Shown here: positions 25,937-36,805 of the stretch, piece by piece | How positions within the stretch are numbered: the first letter of the stretch is position 1 | How the letters are laid out: each line of letters starts with the position of its first letter | NCBI GenBank assembly: GCA_964036275.1 | Contig: OZ038438.1 | Coordinates: 8,748,978 to 8,812,977 of the forward strand | Direction of reading: 5' to 3' | Length of the DNA stretch: 64,000 nucleotides | Source of the DNA: Litoditis marina | Lineage: Eukaryota; Nematoda; Chromadorea; Rhabditida; Rhabditidae | Made by a program: the position numbers and the translations under genes | The notes under the pieces: model-generated | Told to the model about the DNA's origin: nothing | The model's input: the letters and a program-made list of their open reading frames with translations, nothing else | The model's database searches: none

Positions 25937-27786
25937 CTACAACCGAAAAAGACACTTTGAAACTATCATTCAGATAACATTAAAGAAGAGCAGGTTATGG
26001 CCACATCCTCAAAGAAATCAGCATACACAACTGCCTCTTATCATGTTGGTTAACAGAAAAACACGATTACTCAGTGAGAATTAGAATGGTGTCGTTTTGA
26101 TTTAGAAACAACCGTTAGTTTATTTGTATTAGAGTCATACAACACAGTTTGATATCATGAAACCACATATACATTTTTTAGTGGAAAGATTCTCCGACAT
26201 TTATAGACCGGGAATAATTTTACTTCAGCCGAGATGCGAACCGCTAAAATGATAGAATCCTTCCTTTCTTTCTGTCGATTTCTCCTACAAAGGTTGCAAT
26301 TTGCATTAGAGAAGGAATATTGAAGAGTTGGAATATGTACTGTAAAATTCTGAGTAGGAAGGGTGACAGGTAGGAAGGATACTTTCGTTTTAGTTCTCAC
26401 CACAGTTGAAGTGAAATTACTCTTGGGTTATAAATGTCAGAGAATCGAGAATGATGTCGCCTATGGAGAAGGCGTCGGAGAACTGAATCAGGTAATGAAA
26501 ATGGACAGATTCCCTCCATAAATTGCGAGGGGCGGCCATTTCTCAGATGGCTTTTAGGGAGGGGGACAATGGCTGGGGAGAGAGGGTGAGACAACCAACA
26601 CAAAGAAGACCCATCCCTTTCTTTCCCCACATAAAACCATTTCCCAATTAGGAAATTGTGAGCTCAGTGAGAGGCGCCACTAAAAATCGACTATGAAGAC
26701 GAATTCGGTGTGGTTCTCAGAGGGTCTCAGATACCATCCAAAAGTCTTCTTGACGACAAATATATTTGTTTCAATGAAATATAACACGAGAGTTTCCTAA
26801 TTGGTTCACTAGAACCAAGGAAGACTCGCACACTGCATTTTTCATTTTTGACATGCATGAATGTGTTTTCTCAAATTATTTACAATGATTTGTAGTTTGT
26901 AGGAGCATGCAAAAGAGGAATTCTGCATTGAGAATGTGTCAATAATCGTAATCGCATTTTGAGGTGAGAATTTCTAACATTTGGTATGAACGACTTTCCA
27001 ATCGAAAGTGGTTCGCTTGCTAATCCATGTTGGTGCGCTAGCAAAAGCGCTAGCAAAAGTGCCACAACCCGAATCTAGAAATGTGCTAGAAATTCCGCAT
27101 ACAAAAAGAGTAGCACATTTCCAGCACCTGAAAATCCTGATACCTTTGCTAGTCACTTCGTTTCGAAAGTGAGGGAATACGCTAGAATTAGGGACACATA
27201 TCAGTTGTGAAAAGCGGACAAAACTACGATAAACAATGGGAAAACATTAATAGAGGGGAGGGGGAGTGGTCGCGTGTCGCCCCTCCATCCCCAGGGTCGC
27301 ATTTCTCTCTCATTATGATTTCGTCTAACGTCGACCATTGAAAAATGAGAGACTGCTCGAGAAATAGGACGCCGACCGAGCACAAACCTCTTCTACAACA
27401 AGTAGAATGATATAGTTGTCGCCATTCCCACTGAGACTTTGGCAGCGTGCCAACGAAATTTTAAATGATTATATTTGTAGAAATAACATGTTTGACGAAA
27501 AGAATTTTCACCCACGTACTACAACAGTGCTCAACTACGGCTCAGAGAAACTTTAAGTGTTTTGAGAAACATTAAGGTGTTGAAAAGCCGTCTGGAAATT
27601 TTGTTGGCACGTTGCCGAGGTCTCAGTGGGAATGATTGAAACTATACGTGGACTGACATCGCACATACACGTTTCTCAGCCATATTGTGTGTCACGCGTT
27701 CGAGATGTTAAGAGAGAGCTAGAGGAAGAGAGAGAAAGACAGGAAGAGGGAGAGGGAGAGGGAGAGAGAGAGGGAGAGAGAGAGGG

Positions 27787-27832
<46 letters not shown>

Positions 27833-28222
27833 ACGTATCAGTTTTCTGATTGATTTTACATAACCCATTTCAGTTACACATTTTGCATTTCTCTTATATT
27901 AACTTTTCCAAGATAGAATACTAGAACATCTCGACAATAGCGAATACTTCATTGGCAATTGAGGTATATTTGTTAGAATATTCACACTGCGCAGTAGAGC
28001 ATGACTATATACGATGTGCTGACAAGGTGTCGAGAAGAGAGAAGAGGTGTCTCATCTGGCGGGGCAGTAATCTCCTGATATCTATAAGATATCACGAACT
28101 ACCTGATGAAAACGTTTGCAGAATACCTAGCATATCCCATGCTCAAGAACGCAATTACTGGGAACATTTTCCGAAATTTTCTAGTTCACGTGAAAACTGT
28201 AGCGTTTGCTAGAAATTACTAC
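25937..28222. other. Gap between minus-strand genes
   Basis: No exon could be joined here, although the 5' exons of the transmembrane gene ending at 25,936 should be in it. One possible minus-strand exon (about 26,397-26,486, with good splice borders) has incompatible phase. The stretch also holds the purine-rich (GA)n tract at 27,711-27,831. Confidence 0.4.
27711..27831 (+). repeat. (GA)n purine tract
   Basis: About 120 bp of almost uninterrupted purines, mostly GA dinucleotides with GGA interruptions, ending in about 20 pure GA units. Confidence 0.9.
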
Positions 28223-28223
28223 G

Positions 28224-28434
28224 TCGCCGAGTGGGTGACGATTAAGCTCAAAGGCATTGAGCTACAACCTATAACTCAAGTTTAAACATCGAAAACAAGT
28301 TCAAAGTGTCACAAAGGGTAGTTCATTAGAATAAACTATCTTCGTGAAAGTTTGAAGAGAAACAGCTCATACAGTTTTTACTAAAAGACATCCGCTCAAT
28401 GTCTTTAAGCTTAATCGTCACCCACTCCGTCGCC
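28224..28434. mobile_element. MITE with ~40-bp TIRs at the 3' end of the LRR gene
   Basis: The left end GAGTGGGTGACGATTAAGCT and the right end AGCTTAATCGTCACCCACTC are inverted over about 40 bp with few mismatches, enclosing 130 bp of AT-rich DNA. It starts 34 bp beyond the stop codon of the minus-strand LRR gene, so it probably forms part of that transcript's 3' UTR. Confidence 0.7.
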
Positions 28435-28467
28435 TGGTGAGAACAACAAGTTGGTTATAATGCAATA

Positions 28468-31400
28468 TTAAACATATTGTTTGCTCGGACACATATTCGC
28501 GCTACAAGCGCACATACAAACGATGACCACAGTTATGGCCAGAATACAGTTGGCTGTTAGGGATGCAATGATCAGACTCGTGTATGCGTGTGGGTTGGAA
28601 CAGGTAGGCGGTAGGGGCGATGTGGTAGATTGAGAAGTCGGGCAACTCGAGGAGGGAGCTGGGGGAGGTGACCTCAAACTTCTTTTCACGGAACATCCTG
28701 GAAGAGATCAAATGATTCATATTTTCTCTTACTCTCATCTCTATCTTTCTATCTATATATATCCTTCCTCTCTTATAACTCTCTCTCTCAAGCCAGCACC
28801 GCTATTCTGTTCCAGTTCCCGATATATTTCCATTTGATCCATCATCCATTCGTACTGCTCCACACAATACTCCATGTTCTCCTGTTTCATCCGTTGTTCT
28901 GTCCAATCCGCCACCAGTCGTCGCAGAGATGACGATCTGAGGAATATAGGAATATTAGCACGCTCATTGGAAATGACCTACGCGTGGTCACGTTTCCAGC
29001 AAAGTTCGCAGCTTGTGCACGTTTCTTCACGTTCCGCATGATTATGTCGAATCGAAACCCGTGACAAAATTTTGACGGACGCGGTCGCTAATCATCATCA
29101 TTGTACACTGGAGCGATCGGGGTCAAACGACAAACACATCAGGAAGGAACGGATCGGTGTTACCGTTTTTATCCATACTTTTCGATTCGCGCCTACCACG
29201 AATTGCTTAGTTGCAGTTTAGACTAAGCGAATACTAGTTTTGCAAACTTCAAAAAACGAAGTTGACAGTACGCTGCGGGTTTAGAGTGGTGAGGAGTTAT
29301 ACGCGTTGTCCCGATATGGTTGTAGTTTGGTCAGAGATTACGAGTATCGACTTCAACACATAGAGTCAATCTACGAACACTTTGCAGAGATGCCCATATC
29401 TCGTTCCAATGTATTCCCTCACCTATTTCTGAGATGTAGCATCCAGTAGTAGGGTGTGCATGGTTCCTTTGTCCACATTGGCAGGGCGGTGCTAGCATGA
29501 ATCAGTTGGCGGTACAGCTTCACGTTGTTAGCAGAAAGAAGAAGAAGAGATGGGGCAAATTCCTGAAAATGGTACTTTACATGTATAGAGCGATGATATC
29601 TTGTAACGTGCCTTGGAAAATACAATGTTCACCACCATATTTTTGAATATGTGGTGAATGTTCCGCACCACACTCTTTCTCAGGCACATATTGAGATTTT
29701 AGAGTTCTGCATTCAGGTACTACACGAAACTCTAGTTCAGCATATCCCAACAAGTTCAAGGGGAATTCAGGGAATACGTCGTACCGATAAAGGATTTCCA
29801 TCTATTTTGAACTGGGACAGACTGGATAGCAGAGCAAGCACTTGTGGCGGTAGGGATGATTTTCGATAGATCAGATTGTAGCCAATATTCAAGCTGAAAT
29901 CACTGTCAATACTATTCATTTCATGAAAACCTGTAAACTACAATCTTATAAGTTTCCGTGATTTGATTCGAGAGTGATTTTTGAGCGTTCTATACTTTTA
30001 GAAGATAAAAAAAACATCAATGAAGGGAACCAAGAGCTCAAACATCTATTCATTGCTATAATTAAGTGAGAAAAAAATTCTCAGACGACTGCAGCAAAAT
30101 TCGGTCCAACTTCTTTGTCAGCTCTCAATCGAATGACACATTTTTCTTGCACACAAAGAAATTGCATCGAGCGCTATAGGGTTTGTTCTTTTCAAAGCAT
30201 GTATATACGATGTATGTTGCCCTATCCCGATGTGTTTGTAGTTCGATCTCGTTGCTTTTCGGTCGAAAATCGTAAATTATATTCAGGATCAAACTACAAC
30301 GAAGTTTTTCATTTCCTACAAAATCATAGTTTCAACATATTTCGGAAAACAATACCCACTGAGTTAGTCCGCAGTTCTGAGTGACCGCGGTTGGTATTGT
30401 AGTCAGGTTACATCTATGTAGGTCGAGACTTTTCAGACTCTTCAGAGGAAGAAAAGCGTACGGCGAAATAGACTGAATAGGACAATTGGCAAGTATGAGC
30501 GTCTTCAGAGACTTCAATCCCACAAAGTGATCCGGGGTCAATGTCTGTGAAATGATACAATTAATGTGAAGTTGATAAAGTTGGCTCAGATGAGACATAG
30601 ATCTGATTAAAAAACTGTTTTAAAAAGTTTGAAATGTAGCAATAATTCAACACTAAGATCAGATATTGGAACTATCAGAATTACAAGCACCGTTGCAGAA
30701 TGTTATAACGAGGGCAGCTTTGATATGAATTATCACTATATCACCAAATAATGGTCACGAATACCACCCTTCATGGGAAGTTCTCCTCAAAGTCACGCGA
30801 TTGTTAGCAAATTAACAGACTGCTCCCACAGTTACAAGATTCTCAGTAGAAGTCTTTGCGAAGCCGCAAGTAACTTGTTTCACAGTTCTTTGTAGTAACA
30901 AAGAGAGTTTCCAACATTTCCAAATTTTACAGAGACGAGAAAAAAGTTCTCTACCACTCAACGAAAAAGGGACGAGCTTCAATGGCTACCTTTATTCGCG
31001 TTCCACTCAATTTCAACCATTTCAGTTTGTTGTTTTTCGAGAAAGGTTTGTATGGAAGGTGTTGAAGAGGATTGTTGCTCAAATCGAGAACGGCCAGCTG
31101 AGCACACTGCGAGAACGTGTGTGTTCCGATGGAACGAATCTGAAAGGATAGAATTAGGAGACCATTCCACTACTTCAAAGTTCACAGTGATTAGTCCACT
31201 TCTCGCACCGTAGCAAAGTGACGCGAGAGGATTCTGGCCACATAATTGCCAACTCAGTGTGTTCAAGCATACCTTAGTTGATCACAACTAGGTAAGGTGG
31301 GGACCAGATAGTTTAGCTGAGAGTCCATCTTTTCACTCACTTAACTTTGCTACTCCTGTACACTTTTTCACTACACTGGATCGCTACGGAGTGTGAGAGC

Positions 31401-34400
31401 ATAGGAACAGTATACGGTATGCCGCATACGAGAATTTGATGCCACAACATTGTGAGTTTACAAATAGTTCATGAACGGTCGATGCAACTCTAATTTGTTA
31501 CTTTGCTCTATCAGTTTGTTATTTTTATAGTTTAGTGTCTCTTGAGCTGAAAAGTACCTTGTTGTGACTGAAGTCGAGATCATAAACATTGTCCATCATG
31601 AATATATGCCGATGTAGATCATTGATTTCGTTTCGAGACATATGGGCGGACCGAATATTTCTCAGTTGAGAGATAATGGAAACCGATGAAATGTGGGTAT
31701 CTAGAAAATGCAAACATGAAATGGCTGAAACGGAAAAAAGCATAATTTCATGTAAGAGACATCAAACCGTTGTGGACCGTGTACGGTCTATTTTTAGGAT
31801 ACGGGGTTTGGAGAAGCGGCCAGCGCATATCTTAGATCTCCAAACTTTCTCAACTACTGGAAAACCACCAACTACTAGATGGCTCGATTAATTCGACCAT
31901 CTATTGTCTTTCTCGCAGAAATGGAGTTGCTTTCACGCTTACTTTGGATCTGGGAAAGATGCACCTAATGCACACTCATCACGTTCGGATACTAGATGTC
32001 ACAAATAGGCTACACCGCCATCAGAAAGTAATTGTGTCGCTGAAAACATGCGTCTTCCCTTGTTGTTTCAGTGTTTCAGCACTGTTCTAAGAAGACAAAA
32101 TTAAGTGACTACCCATGCTTTTAACGAATAACAAGTTGAAAATGTGCACCTGAGTAATTAGTATGTCAAACCAACTTTTTAGAAAGATTCGTCTTAGTCG
32201 ACTGACGGCCAGCCATTTTGGGATCACAGAAAGAGTCGAGTTCTCCAAGTGCATGTACGAAATCGTTCTTACCCAAGATGCCGCCTGAAATAGAAAACTC
32301 CCTAAACAAAGATTGAGAAGAAAAATATGAGTTTCCAAGAGGGAATGAACGACATTATTCCAAGTAGCGAACATTTTACAACGAAGGATCGTTACCCACG
32401 AGGAACCACCAGAGATGCATACCCTGGTGTGCTGATCGTTGTGTAGACCTTCGTCTCTTAGAGAAGCTTTAGTGCGGTACAACAGTTTGATACAAAAAAA
32501 GTACAAAGAAGTGGTGAGACATAGGGAGTGACCAAACTTTCGTTGTAGTTTCATCTCGGTAACGTCTCAATTCTATAATTCCGGCCAAAATGCAATGAGA
32601 ACGGACTACAACATACACCATATACGTTTGCCGTGGAAAGAGTTTTACGACTCACGTCTTTCCAGAACTCAAAATCCGCATTAATTACCCGCAGGCTTTC
32701 AAGACGGGATAGAGAGCGAATGGAATCGTAAATATCCACAAATTGACGAGAGCTGAAATAACACATGGAACCCTCGTTCATTGTGATCAGTCTATTACCA
32801 TCAGTCACTTGTTTAATCGATAAATGCTAGCGAGTTTACACTTTACATTCACGGCTTACTGACTTATGCTGTTCTTCACGTAACGTGACTTTCTTTACCA
32901 CCAATACACGAAATAATAGAAAGTGGCCTGAATTTAAAGTCATTCCGAGTGGGAGTTGTTTCCGATTGTGCCGACAACACTACAAATCAACTCGGTTACA
33001 CAAACTTTTCCAGAAAGATGTATACTTCATAAGCCAGAATCAGTATGATTGGAAAAACCACATACCTCAAGTTCATTTCGAAAAATAGGAGGGATGGAAG
33101 ATATTTGGCGAAGTCAAGATGGGAAATACTTGCTGAATACTTGTTCACTATGAGACGATTCACGTTCACATCTTGCAAAGATTGTAAAAAGGACATGGTG
33201 TAGCTGCAAAACAACAAATAATCTCCTGACGTGGTAGTAATCTCCATTGTTCTCTTGATATGATCTCATAAGATACCTCGTGAGTCGAGATAGCAGATAT
33301 TCCGCACATATGAGTAACCAGATGAATATTAGAAAAACCTCAAAAACCATCTTGCAGGTGTTCGCCACATAACTTTTGTGCGATTTTGCATGTTTTGATA
33401 AGAGAGATCGACCGGAAATTAGTCCGGCTTCTGAGGATATCAGTTCTTTGACGAATTTCCAACTGCGCTAATCGCTTTTTTTCAAATGAACAAGGTTTGA
33501 ATAGTAATGAGATTTACTTCTGTTCCCAATCGTCGATTCTGATATTATATGGATTTTGACGATTGGGTAGATTCGGCTGGGCGCATGACACCACCGATGA
33601 GCTTGTGCTGTGGTCCTGCCACGAATGCTTCAACTGCAAACAACTCCTTACATCTCTAATTTGGATCTTCAATGAAAATCTCATCAGACAGATTCGCTGA
33701 ATGGAGTTGATTGATTTCATCAGATCTAATGTCTCCTATTGTAGATTTAGTGTTCAGGTTCAGATAGATTAGTGCTAATTGATTTTCTTTTTTCGTGGAC
33801 CCAGAGTGGAGAATTTGAAAATTGAACCAAAACAATCTTTCACAGGTTCTACAGCAGTTGACACAACTTTTGAAAGCAACCCACAAAAAAGATGTCGTGT
33901 TTCAGTCATAATTCGAAAATTTGAGCGCGCATGAAAATCAAACTACACTGTTTGTAAAAAAAAACTCAGATACTGCCATTCCCTACAGTACTTCATCCGT
34001 TCTCGAACAGCGAAAATGTTGGTTGAGTGTCAGGTAACAGCGACAAGCATCGTCTCTACAGAGGGTTCTGAATTCACACGAATCGAGTAGAGGCGACGAC
34101 AAACTGCAGCATATCTGAAAAATAAGAGTTCGCTTTTGCCAAAGCCAGCCCTATCCAGCTATGTTTGATCCAGTTGCTCATCGTGCAAAGTTCCGAAATT
34201 AAGGCGTGTATCAAAATCAAACTAGATTCATTCACTTCCTATACATCGATACTATTCTGGTCGAACTTATTTATTCTGTCTCTTGTTTCTTGGTTCTGCT
34301 TACTAGATTAGAGGCGAAGTGAGAAGTGCTGATTGTAGCCAACAACGCCATTGTCAATATGACAATATGAACAGGAACACAAGAGGCAGTTATCTCAGAT

Positions 34401-34534
34401 TTGCTACGACAATTACTCACCAGATTCAATCCGTGCTGTTTCACGTGCAGCGGGGGTACACAAGTGGCTGAACTTCTGACCCGAGTTGAAATGAACGAGA
34501 GGACCAGAATTGTTAACAGGAGTCGGTTAGCCAT
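28468..34534 (-). CDS. Transmembrane leucine-rich-repeat protein
   Basis: Thirteen exons on the minus strand join in phase to 619 residues: 34534-34421, 34114-33992, 33735-33518, 33203-33066, 32752-32656, 32284-32150, 31964-31943, 31724-31558, 31139-30990, 30544-30356, 29562-29423, 28936-28800, 28697-28468. It opens with a signal peptide (MANRLLLTILVLSFIS) and a Cys-rich cap (CRDDACRCYLTLN). Irregular leucine-rich repeats follow across ~100-450 (LAVLDLSNNPLQHLP, KTLILANCPIQSISPYAF, KSLDLHRCNLTTIP), then a charged helical stretch (MKQENMEYCVEQYEWMMDQ) and a Pro/Ser/Thr/Cys-rich linker. One helix (SLIIASLTANCILAITVVIV) and a short Cys-rich tail ending KQYV complete it. The protein is an extracellular recognition or adhesion type; the closest named family is unknown to me. 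The 22-nt exon is required by phase, but its acceptor is weak. Confidence 0.75.
30196..30305. repeat. TAGTTTGATC palindromic dispersed repeat, example copy
   Basis: TTTGTAGTTCGATCTCG at 30,234 pairs with GATCAAACTACAACG ending near 30,305, with CTTTTCGGTCG.AAAT between and TATACGATGTATGTTG before it. Related copies lie near 5,950, 8,296-8,400, 10,330-10,450, 11,833-11,885, 14,751-14,775, 16,022-16,100, 32,540-32,625 and 35,345-35,395. All are in introns or intergenic DNA, on either strand. Confidence 0.65.
31195..31330 (+). repeat. Dispersed repeat CACCGTAGCAAAGT...GGCCACATA, copy 1
   Basis: It shares CACCGTAGCAAAGT, TTCTGGCCACATA.TTGCCAA, AAGCATA, ACTAGGT and GACCAGATAGT in order with 63,856-63,996. 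This copy lies in an intron of the LRR gene. Confidence 0.65.
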
Positions 34535-35904
34535 TGTCTCTAGTAGTTTTCAGTTCAGAAAAAGTAAATCAGATAATGTGTCGTTTGCTACTGAAGTCTA
34601 CTCACAGGCCTACGTGGAGCATAACACGTTCTGTGAAAATAAAATGAAACATGAATGATAAAGAAACAAGTTTTGTAATAAGAGAGGCATACTAAAGAAA
34701 ATTGCGCATTCATACTGAAGAAAATTGCGCATGCTGCTTAGTCTGAACTTCTCTAACAAGGATTTCTCTTCGAGAGTATAGATACTGAACAAGCATAAAG
34801 TGTCTCGTGTGTGTTTTTGATCTACTAACAGTCGTTCACATTTAACGTGTAGCACAGATGCGCTGATAGTCGTCAAGCTCGGCTCTTCAAAAAAAAGTGC
34901 TATCTCCACCATGGTTTGATGGCGCCGGTTTGTGGGGAGACGACAACGAACAAAAAACAGAATGCCACAAAAACAAACAATATTTTTTTTATAATTAAAA
35001 GAACGTTTACTAGCAGCAGTATGATGCATTCAGTCATGTTCAAAAATTAATTAGGCTGCGGACTCTTGGACAAGTATTCAATCAAGTCTCTATTCATGGC
35101 GCGGGAAGGCAGACATTTTCGGTGGTCGAACAAAAGTATTTTGAGTTGATGGTCAGAGTGCCGCCTTTTTCAAGAAAATTATCTGCTCGACGCTAACGAG
35201 ATTAGAGCGATAAAGGAGAAAATAACCATATTGAAATGTTGAAAATCAGTTATCATGCAGGCAGAACGTATGCGAAGATTTGGCCCGTGACTAGTCCAAT
35301 GTTTCATTGTATGCCACAATTTGCGGATCTCGACCAACAAGCAATGACATCAAACTACAAACACAGTGACATATACCAGCATACACCGTATACGTTTGGT
35401 TAGAGAAAATAATACCCGATAACTACATTTCATCCTGATTGATGAAAAGGAATGAACTAACGTCGATTTTTCTGAATTCGTCCATGCAGGCAGTATTTTT
35501 CGTTGCAGTAGGTTCGCAGAGTAGACTATACTTGTTCCGTTGAACGTGATATGCTAATCACACAGTTGTATCAGTTTCGCATACGACGTGCACGTGCAAT
35601 CGTTAACGTGCCAACGCGGCAACGACACACGAAGAAAGAAAAACAGTCGTTCGTGTGACTTCATATCGACTCCGCTCTACTGACACACTGCTTATTGTTT
35701 ACTGTGCTCTCTGGATCTTACCTATGAAACGCTACTCAGACATTGGGTCGGTAGTTAGGCTGGAGAATAGCGACTGCAAGTTTCGCAAGGACCGTGGTGA
35801 CATGGCGGCTATATCCGCTGTTGTACGCTGTTCTCTGGTGCTAGATACCGGTGTACGTGCCCGTGCATAGATCCTTTCCCTTTCTTCCATCACACATTAC
35901 CCTC

Positions 35905-35975
35905 CCCCTTCTCTCTATCTCTCTCTCTCTCTCTCTCTTTCTCTCTGTCTCTCTCTCTGTCTCTCTCTATCGCAT

Positions 35976-36030
<55 letters not shown>
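35905..36030 (+). repeat. (CT)n pyrimidine tract
   Basis: About 125 bp of CT repeats with occasional G or A interruptions, ending in more than 20 pure CT units. It lies between the divergent LRR and NHL genes. Confidence 0.9.
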
Positions 36031-36034
<4 letters not shown>

Positions 36035-36610
36035 CTGTGTGCCTATCCCTGACATCCAGCTTAATCGGAAATTAGTTCGAACCATTCAAAAATCGTTTGT
36101 GTGAGTGTCTACACAAACATTAAAGTGATATTACACTTTTCAAACGAACGAACTAGCAATATATAGAATTACATTAGCCTTGGTCGCCTTCTCAAGTGTT
36201 TTCACGCTCCACCGTTACCGTACTTAACGAAGGATTAGTCCTTCATTTTTGCACAATTCAATAGAATTTCTTGAAACATTAATTATATTATTACATTAAT
36301 TGTTTTATTATATATTTACTTACTTCACCGCCGTTCCTTTTTTTGATTCTCGTTCAAGTTTGTTATACGTACCATATTCGAAAGTAGCTGGTATGCTCTC
36401 TAAACAGCCCTCTCCGTAACACAAATCCATAAATGCTCAACTTAACCATAAACCTACTGTACCCGACACTACATCTACAACACGAACTGCTGTTTTTTAT
36501 TCATCTTTGTCAATATTTCGCAATCTAATAGCTCCATCATTTTCATTTTTTTCTAAATTCTTCAATTAGTTTAATTTTTAACATACCACTTGACTTGACT
36601 TACGATTCAA

Positions 36611-36625
36611 GGCTTAGGCTTAGGC
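36611..36625 (+). repeat. Short interstitial TTAGGC (nematode telomere-like) run
   Basis: GGCTTAGGCTTAGGC holds two and a half units of the nematode telomeric hexamer. It is too short to be more than suggestive. Confidence 0.5.
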
Positions 36626-36805
36626 AAACCACCGTTTCTAGGGTTTTCTGGCACTGGATAGTAACATGTTACACAGACAAATAAAAAAACAGCAGTTTGT
36701 GTTGTGGCCGTAAAGTCGTGTACCAACTGGCCCTTTGCTCACCTTTTAATGCAGGCGAGTCGAGTTATAACAATCATTAATATATTTGTTCATTATCAGG
36801 TTCCG

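Larger units (their letters stand above)
34535..36805. other. Divergent intergenic region between LRR and NHL genes
   Basis: This separates the minus-strand LRR start codon (34,534) from the plus-strand NHL start codon (36,806) and should hold both promoters. A plus-strand open frame at 35,655-35,870 and a minus one at 34,610-35,029 show no family signature. It contains the (CT)n tract and a short TTAGGC run. Confidence 0.6.

Noticed and set aside
26397..26630. Minus-strand frame ending at a good donor (GTGAGA)
   Set aside because: Its open frame ends in phase 2, which does not fit the next exon at 25,936 (phase 0), and its other frames contain stops.
27711..27831. Arg/Glu-rich plus-strand frame through the (GA)n tract
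   Set aside because: It is an artefact of dinucleotide repeat translation.
33634..33651. Possible 18-nt intron within LRR exon 33518-33735 (GTAAGG...TTGCAG)
   Set aside because: It is far too short to splice and divisible by three; reading through keeps the frame.
34610..35029. Minus-strand 139-codon frame upstream of the LRR gene
   Set aside because: No family resemblance, AT-rich composition and no compatible splice to the LRR start exon, which already has its own signal peptide.
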